DNA of 64,000 nucleotides, taken from contig PBLG01000001.1 of NCBI GenBank assembly GCA_002722315.1, positions 1 through 64,000 of the forward strand, read 5' to 3'. The notes beneath the pieces were generated by a model that worked only from the letters and a program-made list of their open reading frames with translations, was not told the origin of the DNA and made no database searches. The position numbers and the translations under genes were made by a program. This DNA comes from Lysobacterales bacterium. Its GTDB lineage: Bacteria; Pseudomonadota; Gammaproteobacteria; Xanthomonadales; Wenzhouxiangellaceae. Below are positions 1 to 8,695 of the stretch, one piece after another; the first letter of the stretch is position 1, and each line of letters starts with the position of its first letter.

Positions 1-80
1 CGGGAGTCAGACGCGCTCGGCCCGGATCAGGCGGAAAAGCGCAAAAACCGGCTTGACCAGGGGGAGGCGTCCATATATGT
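1..80 (+). repeat. 80-bp direct repeat, identical to 1762-1841; right end of a second IS1111-type copy (cut by the window edge)
   Basis: 1-80 and 1762-1841 are base-for-base identical and diverge at 81/1842; contains the subterminal motif GGAGGCGTCCA (63-73). Confidence 0.8.
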
Positions 81-502
81 CCACGTTGTTCCTCCGTCAA
101 CCGAACCCAGAAGCACCGTTTCCACAGCGTCATCGGTGCCGTCGAAACGATGCGAGACCTGGCAGGCGAATTCGGACGCACCTTCCTGAAAGGCCAAACC
201 GCCGCGGCGGCGCTGTTCAATCCCGGGTAGGACGCCATCCCCAGCCCAAAGCGACGCCTATGGCCTCCCGGCCAGACTTGGCGTGTCCGAAATTCGCCAC
301 GATGGCCAGAAATTGATCACTTAATACCCCAATCGCCTGTTCGGCGCCTGATTTCTGCCCAAACCCCTAGCGGTCGCACTCTACCTTCGAACCGAGCTCT
401 GGAAGTTGGGTGATGAGATGGACGCCTCCATCATTCGCGCCGGCGTCGTAATGCGCCACACTGGTATCTCGACTCAGTCATTCGCGTAGGAGGCGTCCAC
501 TC

Positions 503-1534
503 ATGAAGACTACAACAGTCGGTATCGACCTTGCAAAAAACGTGTTCCAGGTCTGCGCGCTCAATCGAGCCGGCAAGGTGGTTTCCAATCAAGCCGTGAA
601 GCGCGCGGCGTTGACCGAGACCGTCGCCCAGCTTCAACCCAGCCTGATCGCAATGGAATCCTGCGCCGGTGCGCACCACTGGGGCCGGACGTTTCAAATG
701 CTCGGGCACAAAGTAATCCTGGTCCCACCGCAACACGTCAAGCCATTCGTGCGTGGTGGCAAGAGCGACCCGCGCGATGCGCTGGCCATCTGCGAGGCGG
801 CGCGACGACCGGGCCTGCATCCGGTACCGATCAAACCGTTAGCTCAGCAGGATCTGCAATCGCTCCACCGCGTCCGGCAGCAGCAAGTCCAGCACTCGAC
901 CGGCATCGCCAACCAGATCCGAGGGATCGCGCACGAGTACGGCGTGTGCTTTCCGGTCGGCCTGAAGCGGTTGTGCCGCGAAGTCCCTTATGCGCTCGAG
1001 GACGCCGACAACGGACTAACGGGTGCGGCTCGCGAGCTGCTTGCGCGGCGGTTCATCGATCTGCTCGCGATTCGCGAAGAGATCGAGCGCACTAGCCAAC
1101 GGATTGTGGCATTGGCCGAAGGCCTGCCGCCTTGGCCGAGGCTCATGAAACTGCACGGCTTCGGCGTCATGGTCACGTCGTCTTATCTGGCTTCGATCGG
1201 CGACGGCCGACAGTTCAAGCGCGGTCGCCAGGTCGCAGCCTGGCTGGGACTGGTGCCCCGACAACACGGCAGCGGCGGGAAGATGCGTCTGCATGGCATG
1301 ACCAAGAGCGGCGATCGCTACCTGCGAACGATGATGCTGCACGGCGCCCGCGCCGCGATCTGCTGGAGCCGCGACCGGGATACGCCACTCGCGCGGTGGA
1401 TCAATCCAATCGTCGAGCGTCGCGGCTTCAACAAGGCCGTCGTCGCCCTGGCCAACAAGAATGCGCGCATCGCCTGGAACATCGTTGCCAACGGTGCGCA
1501 CTACGACCCCGGAAAGGCATTCGGTTCGGCCTAA
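503..1534 (+). CDS. IS110 family (IS1111 subgroup) transposase
   Basis: MKTTTVGIDLAKNVFQV N-terminus (DEDD catalytic domain) and C-terminal LHGFGVMVTSSYLASIGDGRQFKRGRQVAAWLGLVPRQHGSGGK (transposase IS116/IS110/IS902). Confidence 0.95.
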   Translation: MKTTTVGIDLAKNVFQVCALNRAGKVVSNQAVKRAALTETVAQLQPSLIAMESCAGAHHWGRTFQMLGHKVILVPPQHVKPFVRGGKSDPRDALAICEAARRPGLHPVPIKPLAQQDLQSLHRVRQQQVQHSTGIANQIRGIAHEYGVCFPVGLKRLCREVPYALEDADNGLTGAARELLARRFIDLLAIREEIERTSQRIVALAEGLPPWPRLMKLHGFGVMVTSSYLASIGDGRQFKRGRQVAAWLGLVPRQHGSGGKMRLHGMTKSGDRYLRTMMLHGARAAICWSRDRDTPLARWINPIVERRGFNKAVVALANKNARIAWNIVANGAHYDPGKAFGSA

Positions 1535-1841
1535 GCCGCCCGCCACGGAGTCTGCAAAGCCGATGAGACAAAGGTCCACGACCCCGGGAGAGCCTGAACG
1601 TGGACAAAGGTGAAAAGCCGATTGGGTGTATAGGCCCCGGGGTCATCTCGAAACTCATGTTGGGCCGGAGCCAATAAAAGCGCTCCATCAAGAGCCCGGA
1701 TATATGTCAGCAGACCCTCTTCTCTCATCGCGACAATCCGGAAAAGCGACCTCCCGGAAATCGGGAGTCAGACGCGCTCGGCCCGGATCAGGCGGAAAAG
1801 CGCAAAAACCGGCTTGACCAGGGGGAGGCGTCCATATATGT
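1535..1841 (+). ncRNA. candidate seekRNA/bridge RNA region of the IS1111-type element
   Basis: About 300-nt non-coding 3' segment where IS1111 elements carry their guide RNA; contains potential helices GTCCACG(1574-1580)/CGTGGAC(1599-1605), GACCCCGG(1580-1587)/CCGGGGTC(1637-1644), CTCCCG/CGGGAG (1751-1767). Confidence 0.4.
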
Positions 1842-2190
1842 GCACGTGCTGAAGCATTTCGTGCTGACATTCGACCAGGCAAACGAACGCGTGCGTTTCG
1901 AGCCGCAGGTCGAAGGCCCGGTGCGCATGCAGCCCAGGCGCAGTACCGGTGCCCTGCTGCGCGCCGATCCGGGCGGCTGGTTCGAGGTCGCGCGGGTGCT
2001 GCCGGATACCCCTGCGGCCGCCACGTCGCTGCGGGCGGGCGATCGCGTCCTGGAGCTCGACGGAACGCCGGTCGCCGAACGCGGCTGCAAGCGCCTGGAC
2101 GAGCCGGAAAAGCTGCGCCAGCGCCTGGGAATTCAGCGCGGCGACTCGATCGAGCAGGTGGATATCGATCTCATCGACCTGATCGAATAG
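1842..2190 (+). pseudogene. 3' fragment of retropepsin-like aspartyl protease / PDZ-domain protein truncated by the IS
   Basis: HVLKHFVLTFDQANERVRFEPQ...GGWFEVARVLPDTPAAATSLRAGDRVLELDGTPV (PDZ-like); coding similarity begins at the IS right end. Confidence 0.6.
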
Positions 2191-2235
2191 CCCGACGTGG
2201 AGCGACGCGAATCGTAGTGTGGGCCTGTCGAATCC

Positions 2236-5200
2236 TCAGCCGCTTGCGGCCTGCGCGGTAGGAGCGACTGCCGGCGGCGGATAGGGTTGGTTGCACGCGG
2301 CAGGCGCCGTCGTCGTTTCGAGTTTTCCCGGCACCGATACGGCTGCGCTCGCGACCTTGAACTTCCAGCCCTCGAGCGGCGAGTCTTCGAGATTCAGCGT
2401 GCTTGCCAGGTAGTAAAGCCGATCGGTCGCCGGGGTGTCGTAGCCGGCTTCCTTCGCCTCATTGGCCATGGAGAAGCGATCCCACAACCAGGCCGGTGTC
2501 ACGGCTTGCGAATACAGCGTCGCCTCGACGGTCGCCGCGCCTTCGATTACGCCAAGCGGTATGCGGTACCTGAGCGAGTCGCCCCCGGGATTCTGGTTGA
2601 AATCCGGGTCATTGCCGACGCCGTCGGGATCGGTGGCGCGCATGATTTCACGCAGAAGCTCGCCCTGGTCCGCGAGCCCGCCGCTGCCCGGCACGCCGCC
2701 GGCGAACACGTCGCCGGGCACCCACCCGCGAGGCATCAAGCGGTTGTCCTTGACGTGGTCCACGCGGTGGACGAAGCTGGTGGTGAATTCGCCCTGGGCA
2801 TTCCTGACAAGCTCCTCGTAGATCTGGACCCGGTCCTGGCTGCAGATTTCCTGGTAGTGATCCTGGTAGAGATCCGGATCCTGGAGGAATTCGGTCGGCA
2901 AGCGTTCGCCGTTTTCGTCGACGATGATGCCGGCGTCGTTGCTCCTGCCCGAGCGCCACAGGTCTGCGCCTGTGGCATTCTTGATCCGGAAATCGATCCA
3001 AACGCGGCGAAAGGCCACGCCGCTGGGGAATCGATGCCCGGTCCTGTTTTCGACGCGCACGTCGACCACAAGGTTTTCGCCGGCGGCATCAATCTTCGGC
3101 TCGCCGACCGTCAACGTTGCGACCCGCCCCTGGGTCGTTGAATCGATCATGTTGTTCACGGCCAGTTCCGCACCCCTGGCGTTCGACGTCTCGATGTCGG
3201 TCAGGTTGACGTTCAGCACGTCGGGATGCTGCTCGAACATCTTGACCATGAAGCCGTTGAGGCCCACCAGTTCGTGGCGGCTGTAATCCGATCGCACCGG
3301 CACGTCGATCTCGTTGCTGGGCAGCTGGAAGGCTGCAAACGGATAGTTCGAGTCCTGGATGGTGGCTATCTGCGCTGCAAGCGGCTGTGCGGTTTCCGGA
3401 TCGTCCAGCGGCGAGCGGTTCGGCATGTGGCAATCCTGGCAGCTCTGGAAATCGTCGCCGATCTCGTTGTTCATGCCCGGCCCGAAGTCGCTGTTCAGCC
3501 ACTCGAGATAAGTCGCCTGCTCGATGCTGTGGGGGATGTCCTGGAACACCGGGTTGGGCTGCAGCAGGCGCAGCACCGGGTTCTTCTCATCGGCCAGCGG
3601 CTGGCCGATGTTGGGGAGGTTGATCGTGTGGCAGGTACCGCACATCGCCGAGTCCCGGGTGAACGGTTCGGCCGGCGCGGCCTTGTCGCCTTTCCGGGTG
3701 CCGAGATCGAACGAAGGCGCGATCTGCGGCGTCAGCCCCAGCGCATGCTGCATGGGCTTGACCCGTACGTCATCCAGCGGCCCGAGGATCTGATCCGCGT
3801 CCGAGCGCTGATAAAGCCCGGAGTTGTTGGTCGCCAGATAAGCGAAGAACTGGTCGGTCCAGACCAGGCCTTCGCCGGCAATCCAGTCCGGGTGCGAGGC
3901 GCCGGCTGTGGCGATGAAGTTGTTCACGTCATCGCTGCCCGGCGGGGAGATATGGTGACAAACCGTGCAGCTGATGCCCTCGCGCGCCAGGTTGCCGAGC
4001 TCGTCCGAGTACTCGCTGGGTGCCGGCGGCGGCGCGGGCGGGTTCGGCCAGGGTTCGAACGGCCGGGTCTCCGCGCTGGGCGGCACCGTGCGGTAGAAGT
4101 CGTTCAGGTCGAACTGGGGATTCAGGATCGCGCGGTTGAGTTCTGTCAGGTATTGCTGCACTGGATCGTTCGACGTGCTGGTATTGACGGCGTGCGCATC
4201 GAGCATTGCGGGGGTCTGGTTAAGACCCTTCTGGCGCAGCCCCATCGCGCCGTGACAGCGCAGGCAGGTATCGACCAGCGCCTGCTGAACGACGCGCACC
4301 TCGGCGAGCTTTTCCGCGTTCTCGGGGTGGTCCAGCAGACCGTTCTCCTTGAGCAATATCAGCTGCTCGGTCTCGATCTGGGAATGAAAGATGGGGTCGC
4401 GGCCGGCGAGCCCCATCGGCGACCAGCGCCATTCCCCAAAGGGCGAGATGTTGTAGCCGTCGCCGTACTTCGGGCCGGTGAGCAGGAACTGGGATACGCC
4501 GCTGGGCGCCCCGGCCAGGCCGCCGTGGCAACCGACGCAGTTGTCCGACGTGATGTACTGCTGCATCTCGGGCATCATCGGTCCGGTCGGGTGATCGTCG
4601 GGCTTCTCGCCGGGATGGGGCCGCATCCGGAAACTGTGGTCGGCGAAGGCCGGGGGGAAGCTGAAGCGCTCGATCTGCGCCTTTGTGGGCTGGCCCATCC
4701 GGGTCAGCGCGTCGAACGCGGCGACGAAATCCGGATTGAGTCTCGGTTGATTTCCATCGCCCGCGGCTGCATTCGCGTCGTTCCCCTTGGCCGCCACTTC
4801 GGTCGCCTTGTCACTTTGCGCGTCCATGCCCGGCAGATGCCCGGTGCGAACGTTCGGGACCGGCGTCGCCGCTTCGCTTTCTCGCCATGGTCTCTGGTTG
4901 TTAGGCAAATACCAGATCGGCTTCAGGTATCGGTTGAAGATCTCTTCGCCGTCGATCGTGACCGGCTTGCCGTCCACCTCGATCGTCTCGCTGAAGGCCT
5001 TGAGCTTGTCGATCAAGGTCGGGCCGGTGCCGCCCGCGGGGTCCAGGTAGGCTTCCGACCGCCACGAGTTGTCGACGCGTAACTGCAGGTTGAGCTTGTC
5101 CGGGTCGATGTTGTCCAGGGTCGAAAAAGTCGATTCACCGCTCGAGGAGGCATGGCATCGGATGCAGGTGCCGGTCGAGAAACCCGAATAGATGAAATGC

Positions 5201-5883
5201 GGCGCGGGAATTTCCAGTTCACCGCTGTCGTTGCGCCGGTAGACCGGCAGCTCGGTGGACGTGTAGTTGTCCAGCCACACCGGGTTGTAGTTCGGCGGGT
5301 TGGCGTAGACGGTATCCGGGTTCGGCTCGGCCTGGGCCCAGTACCAGCCGTCTGCCGACGGCCCGCTGCGGTCCTTGATCATGATCGTCCAGCTGCCGAT
5401 CAGCGCTTCGAGCACGCCTTCGAATGCTTCCCGGTCCGTGTCATTGCGAAACGGTGGCGTGGCCGCCAGTTCGCCGTAGATATCGGCCGGCGACATGAAC
5501 ATTTCCTTGATGATGAAGGCGCCGTCCGGCAGGTCTTCGGGACTGGCGCGGCCGTTGGCGGTCGGACGCCCGGCCTCGAGCCAGGCAATGATTTCGGGCG
5601 AGTACCAGATGCGTACAGCCGGATGCACACCATAGTCCTTCAGCGCGACGAACGGGCCGGTCTGGCGAACCTCCTTGTCCACGCTCACGCCGGCGACGTT
5701 CTTGTAGGCAAAGCAGTTGACCCAGGTGTAGAGGGCCTGCTGATAGTCGATCGAGTACTCGAAAGTGCTCGGCAACGGCGGCGGTGCAATATCGCTGCAA
5801 ACGTCGCCGGCATCGCCCCAGGCCGGATTGCCGAAAACGATCGCCAGACCGGCGATTGCCGCGAGATGAGTCGATATCTTCAT
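2236..5883 (-). CDS. exported multiheme (six CxxCH) cytochrome c, 1215 aa
   Basis: Signal peptide; CIRCH, CVGCH, CLRCH, CTVCH, CGTCH, CQDCH; ENRTGHRFPSG motif typical of multiheme cytochromes. Confidence 0.88.
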   Translation of the reverse strand: MKISTHLAAIAGLAIVFGNPAWGDAGDVCSDIAPPPLPSTFEYSIDYQQALYTWVNCFAYKNVAGVSVDKEVRQTGPFVALKDYGVHPAVRIWYSPEIIAWLEAGRPTANGRASPEDLPDGAFIIKEMFMSPADIYGELAATPPFRNDTDREAFEGVLEALIGSWTIMIKDRSGPSADGWYWAQAEPNPDTVYANPPNYNPVWLDNYTSTELPVYRRNDSGELEIPAPHFIYSGFSTGTCIRCHASSSGESTFSTLDNIDPDKLNLQLRVDNSWRSEAYLDPAGGTGPTLIDKLKAFSETIEVDGKPVTIDGEEIFNRYLKPIWYLPNNQRPWRESEAATPVPNVRTGHLPGMDAQSDKATEVAAKGNDANAAAGDGNQPRLNPDFVAAFDALTRMGQPTKAQIERFSFPPAFADHSFRMRPHPGEKPDDHPTGPMMPEMQQYITSDNCVGCHGGLAGAPSGVSQFLLTGPKYGDGYNISPFGEWRWSPMGLAGRDPIFHSQIETEQLILLKENGLLDHPENAEKLAEVRVVQQALVDTCLRCHGAMGLRQKGLNQTPAMLDAHAVNTSTSNDPVQQYLTELNRAILNPQFDLNDFYRTVPPSAETRPFEPWPNPPAPPPAPSEYSDELGNLAREGISCTVCHHISPPGSDDVNNFIATAGASHPDWIAGEGLVWTDQFFAYLATNNSGLYQRSDADQILGPLDDVRVKPMQHALGLTPQIAPSFDLGTRKGDKAAPAEPFTRDSAMCGTCHTINLPNIGQPLADEKNPVLRLLQPNPVFQDIPHSIEQATYLEWLNSDFGPGMNNEIGDDFQSCQDCHMPNRSPLDDPETAQPLAAQIATIQDSNYPFAAFQLPSNEIDVPVRSDYSRHELVGLNGFMVKMFEQHPDVLNVNLTDIETSNARGAELAVNNMIDSTTQGRVATLTVGEPKIDAAGENLVVDVRVENRTGHRFPSGVAFRRVWIDFRIKNATGADLWRSGRSNDAGIIVDENGERLPTEFLQDPDLYQDHYQEICSQDRVQIYEELVRNAQGEFTTSFVHRVDHVKDNRLMPRGWVPGDVFAGGVPGSGGLADQGELLREIMRATDPDGVGNDPDFNQNPGGDSLRYRIPLGVIEGAATVEATLYSQAVTPAWLWDRFSMANEAKEAGYDTPATDRLYYLASTLNLEDSPLEGWKFKVASAAVSVPGKLETTTAPAACNQPYPPPAVAPTAQAASG

Positions 5884-6048
5884 GCTGCCACCCGACGTGC
5901 TGATTCAACGGTGTGCTTCCGAGAACCGTGGACGCCGGCATGAACGCCGGAACAGGTCGTGTGCCGCAAGTTCTCCCCGCAGCCAATATACGCCTGCGGT
6001 TCGGGCGCGCGCAAGTCGACCCGGGCCGTCGCGACCGCCTGGCGACGT

Positions 6049-6633
6049 TCAGATGTTTCTTAGAATCCGCGCCAGTTCGGCCACGTGCAGGTCGGTCTCG
6101 CCGATTTCGCGCAGCGCCTTGTCGAGTTCGAGCAGGTATTCGCGGTTGCTTCCGCTGGGCCCGTGCGAGGCGAGGATCTGGTCGGCCATTTCCGCTGCAC
6201 CGGCCGGGCCGAGGAAGGCCGGATTGTCGGTGCCGGCGACGTAAAGCGTCCCCTTGACCGTGCCGCCCGCCTCGACCAGATCGATATCGACGCGGTGGCG
6301 CTGGTAGCCGTTCTTTTCGCGATGGTCCAGGTGTTCGTACACCGCGTGGTCGACCTCGTAGGCCATGCCGCGGCAAAGCGTCCCCGGAGATGGAATCAGC
6401 GTGACCACGCGCCCCGGTGCCTGGGGCGTGCCGCGATGGTCGTGCGAGCCCTGCCAGAACCGCCGCTTCCAGCCCGAAATGCTTGCAACTTCCCGGCGGC
6501 GGTACGGAAAGTCGACCTTGTAGATCAACGAGCCGTAGCCGAAGACCCAGTCGGTGCCGGGCTGCTCGTCCGAATTGGTCGATGCATCGCTCATCGGGAA
6601 AAGACTACCTGATTCCGTACGTGATTCAGGCAC
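6049..6633 (-). CDS. ChaC-like gamma-glutamylcyclotransferase
   Basis: WVFGYGSLIYKVDFPYRRREVASISGWKRRFWQGSHDHRGTPQAPGRVVTL. Confidence 0.88.
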   Translation of the reverse strand: MPESRTESGSLFPMSDASTNSDEQPGTDWVFGYGSLIYKVDFPYRRREVASISGWKRRFWQGSHDHRGTPQAPGRVVTLIPSPGTLCRGMAYEVDHAVYEHLDHREKNGYQRHRVDIDLVEAGGTVKGTLYVAGTDNPAFLGPAGAAEMADQILASHGPSGSNREYLLELDKALREIGETDLHVAELARILRNI

Positions 6634-6647
6634 TGTTTCGGAAAAGC

Positions 6648-6842
6648 TTTTTGGCCGCGGATCAACGCGGATGAACGTGGCTAAAGGCGGATGATTGATC
6701 GCAAAGAGGAATATCTCGAAGAGGCGCTTTCAGCCGTCTGACGGCGACGCGGCACCAGCCGCGCTACCTTGTGTTTACTTTTTGCTTTTTTTTCGACCTG
6801 GTGGTTCTTATCCGCGTTTTCCGCGTGAATCCGCGGCCAAAA
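6648..6842. repeat. inverted-repeat-bounded intergenic element
   Basis: TTTTTGGCCGCGGATCAACGCGGATGAACG (6648-6677) versus inverted TTTTGGCCGCGGATTCACGCGGAAAACGCGGATAA (complement of 6808-6842). Confidence 0.65.
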
Positions 6843-6988
6843 CGGGTCCTGAGTTTGTCCGTGCGCCGATGCTGATCGGGATTGCGACTGACTTGGTCCG
6901 GCCTGCCGAAAGTCCACTGGCAGGCGCCGACGCGTGGGTCGCTGCCGGGTCCGGTATCCTTGCTGCTGATCTTTGATTCGCTGCGCGC

Positions 6989-8434
6989 ATGCCCTCACTC
7001 CAGCTGACCGTCCTGATCGTCTACTTCGTCGGCCTGTTCGGGGTCGGCCTCTACGCCACGCGCTTCATCGGCAGCAACACCGATTTCCTGCTGGCAGGTA
7101 GACGGCTGGGCCCGGTGCTGGCCACGGCCGCGCTGTGCGCGACCCATTTCGGCGGCGGGTTCGTGCTGGGCAGCGGCGAGTGGGGATTCACGCACGGGAT
7201 GACGGGAATTGCCTACGCCGCCGGCGTGGGTCTCTCGCTGGTGCTGCTTGGCTTCGTTGCCGCGCGAAAGATGCGACGGCTGGCGATGTTCACGGTGCCC
7301 GACTACCTGGAGTTGCGCTACAACAGCAAGACGGCGCGGCTGTTGGGCACGCTTCTGTCACTGATCGCCATCGTCGGCATAATCGGCGCGCAGGTCTGGG
7401 CCGCGCAGGGCGCGCTTTCGATCCTGGGCGTCGACCCGACCTGGGCGGCGGTGGCCGCGACACTGATGTTCATCGTCTATACAGCGATGTCCGGGCTCTG
7501 GGGCGTGACCCTGACCGACGCGGTGCAGTTGGCGATCATCTTCGTCGGCGTGCCGATCGCCGCCGTGCTCGCGGTTGGCGGGGCCGGCGGCCTCGACGGC
7601 ATTCGGATCGCGATCGACGCACAATCGATGGAGATCGGAACCGATCGCTATTTCTCGCCGTTCGGCGCCGGGCTCGGCCTGGTGCTGGCGGCGATCGTGC
7701 CGACCATGATGTACACGCTGATCGGCCAGGACTTCTACCAGCGCCTGTTCGCCGCGCGCGATGAGAACACGGCGTTCAGAGCTGCGATAGCCGCCGGTGT
7801 ATTGCTGATCGCCTTCGCGATCTTCCCGGTGATCACCGGCATGGCGGCGCGCGCCCTGTTCGGACCCGAGATCGAGGCCGCGCGGGCCATCCCGATGCTG
7901 ATCGACGAGGTGCTGCCGGCCTGGGCCGCGGCGATCGTGATTGCCGCCATCCTGGGCGCGATCATGTCGACGGCCGATTCATTGCTGATGGCCGGCACCT
8001 CGCACGTCACCCACGACATCTACGTCAAGCTGATCGACCCGGCGGCGGAGGAAGACTCGAAGCGCCTGCTGCTGATCTCGCGCATCGTCACGGTAATCCT
8101 GGGACTTGCCGCGCTGTGGATGGCGCTGAACTTCAAGGCCATCATCGGCATGCTGCTGATGTCGTACACCTTGTATGCCGCCGGGGTGTTCATCCCCGTC
8201 GTGGGCGGACTGTACTGGAAGCGCGCGACCGCGGCCGGCGCGGTTGCCGCGATCGTCGGGGGCTCGGCCTATGGTCTGGCCGGCGAGCTGGGCTGGTTCG
8301 CGCCGGCCGCGCTGCCGCTGGTCGGCGGCCTGCCGATCATTGTTTCCGGCGCGTTGGTGTCGCTGCTGCTGTTTATCGGTGTGTCCTTGCTGACACGACC
8401 GGCCGACCCGCGCGAAGGTCCGTTGAACGACTGA
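6989..8434 (+). CDS. sodium:solute symporter (SSS family)
   Basis: Multi-TM; FLLAGRRLGPVLATAALCATHFGGGFVLG and MSTADSLLMAGTSHVTHDIY signatures. Confidence 0.9.
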   Translation: MPSLQLTVLIVYFVGLFGVGLYATRFIGSNTDFLLAGRRLGPVLATAALCATHFGGGFVLGSGEWGFTHGMTGIAYAAGVGLSLVLLGFVAARKMRRLAMFTVPDYLELRYNSKTARLLGTLLSLIAIVGIIGAQVWAAQGALSILGVDPTWAAVAATLMFIVYTAMSGLWGVTLTDAVQLAIIFVGVPIAAVLAVGGAGGLDGIRIAIDAQSMEIGTDRYFSPFGAGLGLVLAAIVPTMMYTLIGQDFYQRLFAARDENTAFRAAIAAGVLLIAFAIFPVITGMAARALFGPEIEAARAIPMLIDEVLPAWAAAIVIAAILGAIMSTADSLLMAGTSHVTHDIYVKLIDPAAEEDSKRLLLISRIVTVILGLAALWMALNFKAIIGMLLMSYTLYAAGVFIPVVGGLYWKRATAAGAVAAIVGGSAYGLAGELGWFAPAALPLVGGLPIIVSGALVSLLLFIGVSLLTRPADPREGPLND

Positions 8435-8695
8435 CGCGACCAATGGGCGCGGTGACAGGCGCTGCACATTGTTGTCTCTGCGCGCCCTTCGCATTCGCCC
8501 AGGAAATTCCCGTTTGTTTCGTCCACGCGGTCTCGATGCTGCGACGCGTGACCGTCTGCGCAAGCGCGAGGTGATACGAAATTTCACTCGATCGCGCTTC
8601 ATGGGGAAGAGCGCCAATCCGGTTTTGAACGACGGCCGCGTGGCCGGCGAGGGAACCACGGCGCATGAGCTCGCACTTGACCCACGGGGCATGAA

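Larger units (their letters stand above)
412..1841 (+). mobile_element. IS110-family insertion sequence, IS1111 subgroup
   Basis: Transposase 503-1534 plus perfect 11-bp subterminal inverted repeats TGGACGCCTCC (419-429) / GGAGGCGTCCA (1824-1834). Exact outer ends are estimated. Confidence 0.8.

Noticed and set aside
1-1841. 80-bp direct repeat read as a target-site duplication of the IS
   Set aside because: IS110/IS1111 elements make no long TSDs, and the repeat contains the element's own right subterminal motif, so it is better explained as a second IS right end.
3226-5082. 618-aa plus-strand ORF
   Set aside because: Antisense to the hexaheme cytochrome, which has clear CxxCH motifs and a signal peptide.
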